This document shows positions 45,826-53,031 of a DNA stretch of 64,000 bases, piece by piece (position 1 is the first letter of the stretch; each line of letters opens with the position of its first letter). The position numbers and the translations under genes are program-made. Below the pieces are notes generated by a model. It searched no databases. It was not told the origin of the DNA and saw only the letters and a list, made by a program, of their open reading frames with translations. This stretch comes from a bacterium (GTDB lineage: Bacteria; Zhuqueibacterota; QNDG01; JAGLOF01): positions 62,001-126,000 of the forward strand of contig JAFGRY010000027.1 of assembly GCA_016934955.1 (NCBI GenBank), in the 5' to 3' direction.

Positions 45826-46179
45826 GGCGAACACATGGACCTGTAGATCAGCATCCCTGCAGCATCAGCAGGAGTCCACCATTCTGGAGCTTACGGAGTA
45901 TACACATATATTCACCGAATACCACAGCATTGCGCTGCGATAGGGGCTGTAACAGGTATGTGGACGTGCACCCTGTCATGAAATGAGCAGAATCGGCGAG
46001 GGAGGTGCGCCCCGCAGATACAGAGCTGACCGGTTGATGGACAGGTTCAGTGCCTGAGTTCTGAGATCGCTGGAACACCGTTTCCCGCTGCCGGGTGATT
46101 CCTCACTGAGCGGACGCGCTCTTGAGAATCTGCCCAACAATGGCTGATTGGGACAGCAGTATCAGCTTACTTCCTTTAA
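45826..46179. other. gap without recognisable genes between the T9SS pair and the xylulokinase
   Basis: No frame on either strand has a start, ribosome site and plausible protein. The stretch begins with GTAGGGCGAACACATGG, which resembles one arm of the REP-like palindromes around the transposase gene at 48136. It has many stops in all frames and mixed composition, as expected for decayed sequence. I found no inverted terminal repeats of an insertion sequence. Confidence 0.5.
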
Positions 46180-46491
46180 TGTCCGTTTGATGTTGCCCTC
46201 AGCGATGAGTGGAAGCGTCTTTATTCAATTTCGGGCGCGTTTTCTGATCCCATCGAAAGAAGCGTTGTCTCAATTTTATCCGGTCACTGCATTTGGGTCA
46301 TTTTTCTCTGCTCCGCGGGTCTATCTTTGGTCCGGGGGGCGCTGCCCGAAGATCCCGCGGAGATCGAGCACTGGCAACAGGAGATGGCCGCCTATCATGA
46401 GCGGAACATGAAGCGGAAAGGGCTGCCGGTAAATGCCGGGGCGCAGGAGCACCTGGAGTGGTGGGAACGGCAGCTGCTGCATCAGGAATAA
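46180..46491 (+). pseudogene. 3' remnant of a gene that preceded the xylulokinase
   Basis: An open frame without a start runs to TAA at 46489-46491. Its last 50 codons look like genuine protein (LPEDPAEIEHWQQEMAAYHE, then AGAQEHLEWWERQLLHQE), while the upstream part (to about 46325) has different composition. The stop lies 12 bp before the xylulokinase ATG, and the GGAGG ribosome site follows it directly, as in an operon. A deletion probably removed the N-terminal bulk of the partner gene. An isomerase would be the expected partner of a xylulokinase, but the remaining end is not diagnostic. Confidence 0.5.
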
Positions 46492-46503
46492 AGGAGGACG
46501 GTA

Positions 46504-48063
46504 ATGGGAGCGTTGTTCGCCGGACTCGATGTCTCAACCCAGAGCTGCAAGCTGGTCATCATTGATACGGATACCAGTGCGGTGCTGCATGTCGATGCGG
46601 TCAATTACGACCGGGACCTGCCGCGGTACCACACCCGCAACGGCGTCATTGCAGATATGCCCGCGGGAGTCTCTGAATCGGATCCCCGGATGTGGGTCGA
46701 GGCAATGGAGATGGTGTTCGGCCGAGTATCGGAGTCGGGAATACCGGTCCGCGAGATCAGGTGTATATCGGTTTCCGGCCAGCAGCATGGACTGGTCTGC
46801 CTGTCCGAAAAGGGTGAACTGACCCGCCCCGCAAGCAAGCTCTGGAACGATTTTTCCACCGGAGAGGAGTGTGATCTGCTTACCCAGCGCGTCGGCGGTG
46901 TGCGGGAGATGATCCGTGAGGTCGGCAATACACAGCGGACGGGCTACACGGCTCCCAAGATCCTTCATTTTCTGCGCCATGAGCCGGATGCCTACGCCCG
47001 GACAGCAACCTTTTTTCTCGTTCACAACTACATCAACTGGCACCTGACCGGCGGGGTTCGGGTGATGGAGCCGGGAGACGTTTCGGGCACGGCGCTCTGG
47101 CATCCCGGTACGGGAGAGTGGTCCGGCCGGGTGATCGAGGCGATCGATCCCGGTCTGGTAAAAAAACTGCCCCCGGTGCTGCCGTCCGACCGGTCCATCG
47201 GCACCATATCCGAAGTCCTGGCCGCCCGGTTCGGATTCGCGCCGGACTGCCTGGTCGACGCCGGATCCGGGGACAACATGTACGGAGCCATCGGCACCGG
47301 CAATGTGCGTCCGGGCATTCTCACGATCAGTCTCGGCACCAGCGGCACCGCGTATTCCCTGATGGAAGAGCCCTTCATCGATCCAGAAGGAGAGATCGCC
47401 GCTTTCCGCGATGCTACGGGGCGCCATCTGCCCCTGGTCTGTGTCTCCAATATGGCCAATGGGTACAACCGGCTGCTGGAGCAGTTCCGGCTGAGCCATG
47501 ACGATTTTTCAGGCGTTATCCGGCGGACGGTTCCGGGGAACGGGGGCAGGATCATTCTTCCCTGGTACGAAGGGGAGCGTACACCCGATGTCCCGCATGC
47601 CGCGCCGCTCTATTTCGGGTTCGGTCTCGATGAGTTCTCCAGGGAGCATCTCTGCCGCGGCGTTCTCGAGGGGCACATCCTCAATCTTCATGAAGGCGTC
47701 CGGCGACTGCCTGTACAGGTGACCGAGATTCGTCTGACTGGCGGTCTCTCCCGTTCCGAGGCCTGGTGCCAAACCATCGCCGATATCTTCGAAGTCGAAA
47801 CGGTTCCGGTGGAAGGTGAAGGCGCGGCCCTGGGTGCGGCCCTGCACGCGGCCCGGGTGTGGGGAAAGGAGAACGGCTCCCAGCAGCCCATCGATGAAGT
47901 GATTCACCCCTTTATTCATTGCGATGAATCCCGGCGGTGCAGACCGGTTCCGGAACACGTCACGCTGCACCGGAAGCAGAAAGAGGTATTCAGGGCGCTG
48001 TCCGCGAGAGTGCGGGGAAAGACCGGGGATGATCCGTTTGCGTTGAGACACGGAAATATATAA
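46504..48063 (+). CDS. xylB: FGGY-family carbohydrate kinase, probably xylulokinase
   Basis: A 519-residue cytoplasmic kinase of the FGGY family. The first actin-like domain begins GALFAGLDVSTQSCKLVIID and has the substrate region RCISVSGQQHGLVCLSEKG, typical of xylulokinase. The catalytic-base region reads DAGSGDNMYGAIGTGNVRPG, and the second domain's adenine site reads TEIRLTGGLSRSEAWCQTIA. It would convert D-xylulose to xylulose 5-phosphate for the pentose phosphate pathway, joining xylose or arabinose breakdown. Length is normal (about 480-520). Closely related kinases use L-ribulose or other sugars, so the substrate is probable rather than certain. The ribosome site is AAAGGAGG. Confidence 0.85.
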   Translation: MGALFAGLDVSTQSCKLVIIDTDTSAVLHVDAVNYDRDLPRYHTRNGVIADMPAGVSESDPRMWVEAMEMVFGRVSESGIPVREIRCISVSGQQHGLVCLSEKGELTRPASKLWNDFSTGEECDLLTQRVGGVREMIREVGNTQRTGYTAPKILHFLRHEPDAYARTATFFLVHNYINWHLTGGVRVMEPGDVSGTALWHPGTGEWSGRVIEAIDPGLVKKLPPVLPSDRSIGTISEVLAARFGFAPDCLVDAGSGDNMYGAIGTGNVRPGILTISLGTSGTAYSLMEEPFIDPEGEIAAFRDATGRHLPLVCVSNMANGYNRLLEQFRLSHDDFSGVIRRTVPGNGGRIILPWYEGERTPDVPHAAPLYFGFGLDEFSREHLCRGVLEGHILNLHEGVRRLPVQVTEIRLTGGLSRSEAWCQTIADIFEVETVPVEGEGAALGAALHAARVWGKENGSQQPIDEVIHPFIHCDESRRCRPVPEHVTLHRKQKEVFRALSARVRGKTGDDPFALRHGNI

Positions 48064-48091
48064 ATAGGAGAGGATGGTACGTCAATACGTG

Positions 48092-48117
48092 CAGGGGCGA
48101 CCGGCCGGGAGCCCCTG
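48092..48117. repeat. REP-like palindrome upstream of the RAYT gene
   Basis: CAGGGGC and GCCCCTG form a stem around an inner GACCGGCCGGGA. The core GGGGCGACCGGCCGG is identical to that of the palindrome inside the transposase gene (48433-48466). It ends just before the gene's AGGAAGG ribosome site. Confidence 0.75.
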
Positions 48118-48135
48118 TTCACCAGGAAGGTGATT

Positions 48136-48801
48136 ATGAACAAACGAAAACACAATCGTGTATCAATACGGTTACGGGGATTTGATTACGCATCGGCAGG
48201 AGCATATTTTATAACCATATGTACCCGGAACAGGACATGTTTGTTTGGGGATGTCGTTGATGGCAACATGCGTTTGAATGTATTCGGACGTTTTGTCTAT
48301 ACCCAATGGGTGGATTCATCCCGTATTCGTAAAGAAATCATGATGGATGCATTTATCGTGATGCCCAATCATATTCATGGGATCGTATGGATCGTGGATA
48401 CCGATTCGCATGTGAACGATGTGTTTGGTACCACCGTAGGGGCGACCGGCCGGTCGCCCCTACGGTACAACGATCCGGATCCACGATCCAACGGACCGCG
48501 TCAACGGCACAACGGTCCGCACCCACAAATCAACGGTCCGCACCCACAAATCAACGATCCGCACCCACAATGCAACGGTCCGCGTCACCACCCGAACGGT
48601 CCGGCCCCACGATCCATATCATCATTTGTTGCGGGATTTAAATCCGCATGCACGAAACAAATCAATCAGACCCGCAATACACCGGGGATGGCGGTCTGGC
48701 AGCGGGGATATTACGAGCATATAATACGAAACGAGGGCGATTTAATACGAATTCGGAATTATATTCTCAACAATCCAAGACAATGGTGGATGGATCGATA
48801 A
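48136..48801 (+). CDS. REP-associated tyrosine transposase (RAYT, Y1_Tnp family) with internal repeat insertion
   Basis: A 221-residue single-strand DNA transposase of the IS200/IS605-like Y1 family, RAYT branch. The first strand reads GAYFITICTRNRTCLFGDV. The HUH metal motif is His79-Ile-His81 in MPNHIHGIVW, and the catalytic Tyr is in WQRGYYEHIIRNEGDL (Tyr192 or Tyr193). The end RNYILNNPRQWW is typical. ATG 48136 follows AGGAAGG. RAYTs mobilise REP palindromes. Here residues about 101-160, between the HUH and Tyr motifs, are coded by a REP-like palindrome and seven 21-bp repeats that make a N(G/D)PxPxx heptapeptide array. The core folds on both sides are intact, so the protein may be active. 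Start, stop and frame are undisturbed. Confidence 0.88.
   Translation: MNKRKHNRVSIRLRGFDYASAGAYFITICTRNRTCLFGDVVDGNMRLNVFGRFVYTQWVDSSRIRKEIMMDAFIVMPNHIHGIVWIVDTDSHVNDVFGTTVGATGRSPLRYNDPDPRSNGPRQRHNGPHPQINGPHPQINDPHPQCNGPRHHPNGPAPRSISSFVAGFKSACTKQINQTRNTPGMAVWQRGYYEHIIRNEGDLIRIRNYILNNPRQWWMDR
48433..48466. repeat. perfect 34-bp palindrome within the RAYT reading frame
   Basis: Left arm 48433-48449 (ACCGTAGGGGCGACCGG) and right arm 48450-48466 are exact reverse complements. The core GGGGCGACCGGCCGG is shared with the REP-like element at 48092. It is translated as VGATGRSPLR and keeps the frame open. Confidence 0.85.
48469..48615 (+). repeat. seven tandem 21-bp repeats within the RAYT gene
   Basis: Seven consecutive 21-bp units start at 48469, 48490, 48511, 48532, 48553, 48574 and 48595, with consensus AACGGTCCGCACCCACAAAT plus one base. 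Units three and four are identical. Each codes a heptapeptide such as NGPHPQI or NDPHPQC. The array begins two bases after the 34-bp palindrome. Confidence 0.9.
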
Positions 48802-48862
48802 TACGTATAGTCGTCCATAATCCAGCAATCAGCACACCCAATCGCCCCAACACTCCTCCTCA

Positions 48863-48892
48863 TTCGCCCGGTTATTGACGGGCACGGGCGAA
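48863..48892. repeat. REP-like hairpin downstream of the RAYT gene
   Basis: TTCGCCCG at 48863-48870 pairs with CGGGCGAA at 48885-48892 around a 14-base loop. The GGGCGAACACCTG that follows resembles common REP sequences and also the GGGCGAACACATGG at 45826. With the element at 48092 it brackets the transposase gene. Confidence 0.55.
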
Positions 48893-48957
48893 CACCTGTA
48901 TACAAACAATTTTTTTCGAAACAATACTGGTCGGGATGCGTACATACATCTGAAATC

Positions 48958-48970
48958 TAACCGTCGGTTA
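48958..48970. promoter_or_regulatory. probable TetR operator palindrome
   Basis: TAACCGTCGGTTA is a perfect 13-bp palindrome with one central base, placed 21 bp before the ATG of the TetR-type gene. That spacing suits autoregulation. The following A+T-rich stretch (TATAAAATAACTATAGG) could hold the -10 region. Confidence 0.55.
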
Positions 48971-48991
48971 TAAAATAACTATAGGTTGACT

Positions 48992-49642
48992 ATGGGAATC
49001 AGGGAACGCAAAGAGAGAGAAAGAGAACAGCGCAGGGGTTCGATTCTTAAAGAAGCGAAGAACCTCATCAGCCGTAACGGCGTTGAGGGGACGAGCATGA
49101 ACCAGCTGGCCGAATCAACCGAGCTTAACAAAGCCACTCTGTATCTCTATTTCAGCAATAAGGATGACCTCATCGATGCCATTGTGTTTGAAGCGCTGGA
49201 ACAGCTGGAAAAACTGTTTACGCTGGCAGGTTTGGAGGCCTCAACCGGTCTGATAAAAGTGATGCGCATAGCAGAGATCCTGTTTGACTTTTACAAGAAA
49301 CACCCGGCTTATTTTTATACGATGAATCATCAGGAACGAAGAACTGCGGCTGAACGGCTGGAGACCCCCTATGCCGTGAAGGGGAACGAGAAAGCGGCTG
49401 TCCTTTTCCAGATTCTTGCGGATTGTATTCGGGAAGGCATGGATGACGGGAGTATCAGGGCGGATGTCGATGTGAGGAGTTTTTTGATGCTGTTTTTTGC
49501 CCATATCTACGGTGTGATGCAGACAATGTATGCAAAGGCGGATGTGTATGAAGACGTGCTGCATCTGGATGCCGCAATAATAGAGGGATCGGCCCGGGAA
49601 ATGATCGCTTATTATGTACGTAACCCTTCCATCGGAAAATAA
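48992..49642 (+). CDS. TetR/AcrR-family transcriptional regulator
   Basis: A 216-residue DNA-binding repressor. The N-terminal helix-turn-helix is standard: RRGSILKEAKNLISRNGVEG, then TSMNQLAESTELNKATLYLY followed by FSNKDDLIDAI. The C-terminal ligand and dimer domain (residues about 75-210) is helical and typical in length, with no family-specific signature. It starts at ATG 48992 (TTG 48986 is in frame). It probably controls itself and the serine hydrolase-TPR gene 40 bp downstream through the palindrome at 48958. The inducer is unknown. Confidence 0.92.
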   Translation: MGIRERKEREREQRRGSILKEAKNLISRNGVEGTSMNQLAESTELNKATLYLYFSNKDDLIDAIVFEALEQLEKLFTLAGLEASTGLIKVMRIAEILFDFYKKHPAYFYTMNHQERRTAAERLETPYAVKGNEKAAVLFQILADCIREGMDDGSIRADVDVRSFLMLFFAHIYGVMQTMYAKADVYEDVLHLDAAIIEGSAREMIAYYVRNPSIGK

Positions 49643-49682
49643 TAAACGTGAAGCCGATGGAATGAACGACAAGGAGATGCAT

Positions 49683-51500
49683 ATGAAAAAGAGAAAATAC
49701 ATCATCATGACAGCGCTGGTATGCTGCTGTTATGGTATCCAGTGCAGTAATCAAAGAAGCGCTTCCCTCGATTCCAGGCTGCAGCGGGCACTCGATGCAT
49801 CCATCCCTTCCAGCGGGGCTGTGGGGGTTTCCGCAGCGGTGATCCTGCCTGACGGCAGGCTCTGGACGGGAGTAAGCGGCGTGTCTCATGAAGGCGTTCC
49901 GTTATCCCGGAACATGCTGTTTGACATCGGCAGTATCGAAAAGAATTTTCAGGCCGCTCTCTGTCTTTTACTGGTCCAGGATGGGCGCCTCTCTCTCGAT
50001 GATCCTCTGGAGAAGTGGATCCCTCCCTATCCAAATATTGATGGAACGGTGCCCCTCCGCCTATTGCTCAACATGACCAGTGGATTTGACAAGTTCGTCG
50101 ATGATGCCAATTCACCCTGGCGGACAGGATACACCAATATCGATCATGAAAAGATCTGGACCTGGGAGGATATTCACCAAACCTTTATATCCGCCCCCAA
50201 TTTTAAGCCGGGGACAAAAGTCGAATATTCCACAACCAACTATATCCTCCTGAAGCAGGTGATCGAAGCGGCTGCCGGCAAGCCGCAGGTCGATGTGTTC
50301 GAGGAACGCATCCTGAGGCCGTTACACTTGCGGCACACGCTGGCACGTTTTTTCGAGCCGATCCCCGACAGCCTTTCCATCGCCCACGGATGGTGCGACA
50401 TCGATCCCGACGATGATCCCGAAGATATCACGGCCGGATACTCCCTCAACTGGCTGGCCTCCCTCTCTCCGATGCTCGTTTACTCCACTGCGGAAGATAT
50501 GGTGCACTGGATCGACGCGTTGTATCACAGGAAAACGGTTTTAGGCGAAGAGATACTCAAGGAAATGCTGACAATTTCCGGCCCGGTTATGAACGAGCCG
50601 ATGATGAACGGGTACGGACTCGGTGTGGTGGATATCAATCTGGGAGCGATTCTGCCGCGATGGGAGCAGGTACGTACTATCGGGCATCTGGGCTCGGCAT
50701 TCGGATATTCGGCTTTTGCGGCATACTTCCCTGATCTGGAAACATCGGCCGTCCTGTTGTTCAATCGTGGATGTGACAACGCGACAAACCAGGCGATCGG
50801 GACGGTTGCCGATGCCTTTTTCAATGTCCTTTTCACACGTCTGGGGGTGGAGCCGTCCAAACAGGAAGACACCATTACGGAAATGCGGAAAGAATTGAAA
50901 CGTACCCCCGATGATGTGCACCTGATGTACCGCCTGGCCCGGGCCCATCAGCAGATGACTGAGGATTACGATGCTTCACTGGTCTATAAACGAATTCTCG
51001 AGGCAGATCCGGAGGATCGGTTCGGCTATCGGACGGATGCCCTTTTCTGGGATGCATCCTATGACGGGGTAATTCACCACAAGCCGGAGAAGCTGATTGC
51101 CTTCATCGCCGAACATCCTGATTATAAAGATATTCAGGATGCCTACCGCTGGCTCGCAAAAACGTATCAAAGACGAAATGAACTGGACAAGGCCGTTCCC
51201 GTCTATCACGAAGCGTTAGAGGTATTCAAACAGGATCCCGAATTTTACAATCATTATGCCTGGTGGGTGTATGAGAATAAAATCGAGGATGAATACGAAA
51301 CGGCCATCGCCTTTGCCCGGGACGCGGTAAATCTGGAGCCTGACGCCTATTATATCTGGGACACGCTTGCCCAGTTGTACAATGTACATGGTGACCGGGA
51401 AAAGGCAGTGGAAACCTCTGAAAAGGCATTGAGTCTGGCGCCGAAGGATCAGCGGGCAGCGTATCAAGATGCTTTGGACCGGATCAGGAAGGGAAAATGA
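49683..51500 (+). CDS. exported serine hydrolase (beta-lactamase fold) with C-terminal TPR repeats
   Basis: A 605-residue exported protein. The ATG at 49683 lies eight bases after AAGGAG. The leader (IIMTALVCCCYGIQC) looks like a lipoprotein signal. The beta-lactamase/penicillin-binding fold spans residues about 25-370. Its SxxK motif is in FDIGSIEKNFQAALCLL, followed by YSTTNYILLKQVIEAAAG as the Tyr-x-Asn-type second motif and HLGSAFGYSAF as the third. About 200 residues of TPR-like helices follow (EDYDASLVYKRILEADPEDR, NELDKAVPVYHEALEVFKQD, GDREKAVETSEKALSLAPKD). It may be an esterase or peptidase acting in a complex. It is probably cotranscribed with the TetR gene. The substrate is unknown. 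Confidence 0.87.
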   Translation: MKKRKYIIMTALVCCCYGIQCSNQRSASLDSRLQRALDASIPSSGAVGVSAAVILPDGRLWTGVSGVSHEGVPLSRNMLFDIGSIEKNFQAALCLLLVQDGRLSLDDPLEKWIPPYPNIDGTVPLRLLLNMTSGFDKFVDDANSPWRTGYTNIDHEKIWTWEDIHQTFISAPNFKPGTKVEYSTTNYILLKQVIEAAAGKPQVDVFEERILRPLHLRHTLARFFEPIPDSLSIAHGWCDIDPDDDPEDITAGYSLNWLASLSPMLVYSTAEDMVHWIDALYHRKTVLGEEILKEMLTISGPVMNEPMMNGYGLGVVDINLGAILPRWEQVRTIGHLGSAFGYSAFAAYFPDLETSAVLLFNRGCDNATNQAIGTVADAFFNVLFTRLGVEPSKQEDTITEMRKELKRTPDDVHLMYRLARAHQQMTEDYDASLVYKRILEADPEDRFGYRTDALFWDASYDGVIHHKPEKLIAFIAEHPDYKDIQDAYRWLAKTYQRRNELDKAVPVYHEALEVFKQDPEFYNHYAWWVYENKIEDEYETAIAFARDAVNLEPDAYYIWDTLAQLYNVHGDREKAVETSEKALSLAPKDQRAAYQDALDRIRKGK

Positions 51501-51557
51501 CGTAGGACGATGAGAGGTAACAGGCAATGTAAAGCGGCCCGGTCTACAATTGATTGG

Positions 51558-52778
51558 TCATCGGGCTCCCTCCTTCTTCCGTCCTCTGCGGCCCATGACC
51601 TGCTTCAGGACAAACATCAGCGGTTTCGTCGTCAACCGGCCCTCGAACTCCTTCCGGACTTTTTTCAGTTCAGCAGGAATGTCGATACTCTGGGGACAGT
51701 GCTCCAGGCATTTGCCGCATTCCACGCACTGGCTCGCCAGGGCCGGCTGTTTCTCCTGCATGCCTCCCAGCTGCATAATATAGAGCGCTCTGCTCATGAA
51801 TCCCTGCCTGAACAGATACTTGTTGTTGTAAAAGTGAAAAGCCGAGGGAATATCGACGTGCACGGGGCAGGGCATGCAGTATTGACAGGCGGTGCAGGGA
51901 ACTTTCATGAGCCGGCGGAAGGCTGCCCCGGCTTCGTCCACCGTTCTCAGCTCGTGATCGCTCAGTGAGCCGATGGCCGCGGTTTCGGCGATATGAATAT
52001 TCTCATCGATCTGTCGTCTGTCATTCATGCCCGAAAGGACAGTGATGACTCCCGGATGGTTCCACACCCAGCGCAGCGCCCATTCGGCATTGGATCTGTC
52101 CGGCGATGCTTTCCGGTAAATATGTTCCACCTCTGCGGGCAGTTTCCCGGCCAGAGATCCTCCTCTCAGCGGTTCCATGACAACGACACCGATATCTTTC
52201 GAGCGGGCGTACTCGAGACCCTCGATGCCTGCCTGGAACTGCTTGTCCAGGATGTTGAATTGAATCTGACAAAAATCCCAGTCATGATCGTCGATGATGC
52301 GCTTGAAATCCTCCCGTTTGCCGTGAAAGGAAAATCCGGCGTTGACGATGCGGCCGTCCGCTATGGCTTTGGTGAGGAAATCGACGGCGCCGTTTGCTTT
52401 GGCTCTGATCCAGGAGGTTGCGTCCAGGGCATGGATGAGATAGTAGTCGATCGTCTGAACATCGAGACGCTTGAGCTGTTCATCGAGGTAATGGTCCATA
52501 TCCTTCCGTGTCCGGCAGAGCCAGTGGGGAAGCTTGTCCGCTATCTTGACCTTGTCCCGGTATCCGTCCCTGAGGGCTTTCCCGAGCACCGCTTCGCTCT
52601 TGCCGTTATGATACGGCCAGGCGGTATCCACGTAATTGACGTCGTTGTCAATAGCGTATCTGATCTGGGCAATCGCCTCCGGTTCGTTTACGGTCATCCG
52701 GTTCCCCGGCAGACGCATGCAGCCGAAGCCGAGAATTGAGAGGGTGTCGCCGGTCTTGGGCATTGTTCGGTAGAGCAT
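51558..52778 (-). CDS. aldo/keto reductase with C-terminal 4Fe-4S ferredoxin-like domain
   Basis: A 406-residue cytoplasmic protein. The AKR barrel keeps the catalytic tetrad: Asp and Tyr in YVDTAWPYHNG, Lys in KIADKLP, and His in YYLIHALDA. The C-terminal domain carries CTACQYCMPCPVHVDIP and CVECGKCLEHCPQSIDIP, the two cysteine sets of the ferredoxin-containing AKR family. ATG 52778 follows GGAGA; in-frame codons further upstream lack a ribosome site. Such enzymes couple NAD(P)H and ferredoxin chemistry on unknown carbonyl substrates. It is the only minus-strand gene in this part of the window, facing away from the fucose-type operon. Confidence 0.93.
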   Translation of the reverse strand: MLYRTMPKTGDTLSILGFGCMRLPGNRMTVNEPEAIAQIRYAIDNDVNYVDTAWPYHNGKSEAVLGKALRDGYRDKVKIADKLPHWLCRTRKDMDHYLDEQLKRLDVQTIDYYLIHALDATSWIRAKANGAVDFLTKAIADGRIVNAGFSFHGKREDFKRIIDDHDWDFCQIQFNILDKQFQAGIEGLEYARSKDIGVVVMEPLRGGSLAGKLPAEVEHIYRKASPDRSNAEWALRWVWNHPGVITVLSGMNDRRQIDENIHIAETAAIGSLSDHELRTVDEAGAAFRRLMKVPCTACQYCMPCPVHVDIPSAFHFYNNKYLFRQGFMSRALYIMQLGGMQEKQPALASQCVECGKCLEHCPQSIDIPAELKKVRKEFEGRLTTKPLMFVLKQVMGRRGRKKEGAR

Positions 52779-52968
52779 TTTTCTCCTGTCCTGTTGTCTC
52801 TTTATCGCGTGCATGCTTCTGACAGAGAGCATGTGAACCGTCAAGGTACGGAATAGATCACCGGGAATCAACCAAAAACAGCCGTGGTTCCCGTCCGATC
52901 TTTGAGAAATCCATGATCAGCGGCTCCTGCCGGTCCGGCGGTTCATGTGGACCCACAGCAATGATTAG

Positions 52969-52997
52969 TTGAAATTTACATAATCAGACCTTACATT
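52969..52997 (+). promoter_or_regulatory. possible sigma-70-type promoter for the cytidylyltransferase operon
   Basis: TTGAAA at 52969-52974 and TACATT at 52992-52997 are separated by 17 bp, 34 bp before the ATG of the fusion gene. It is the A+T-rich part of an otherwise GC-rich 253-bp gap between divergent genes. The GGGAGG ribosome site lies just before the ATG. Confidence 0.5.
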
Positions 52998-53031
52998 ATA
53001 GAGAAATCCTGTCTGTCCGGGAGGAATCCCT

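Noticed and set aside
45848-46078. Minus-strand frame of 76 codons, considered as a transposase fragment
   Set aside because: No HUH, DDE or other motif and no ribosome site; composition fits decayed DNA.
48469-48615. CRISPR array
   Set aside because: The 21-bp units are directly adjacent with no spacers, are diverged, and are translated as a heptapeptide array inside a transposase gene.
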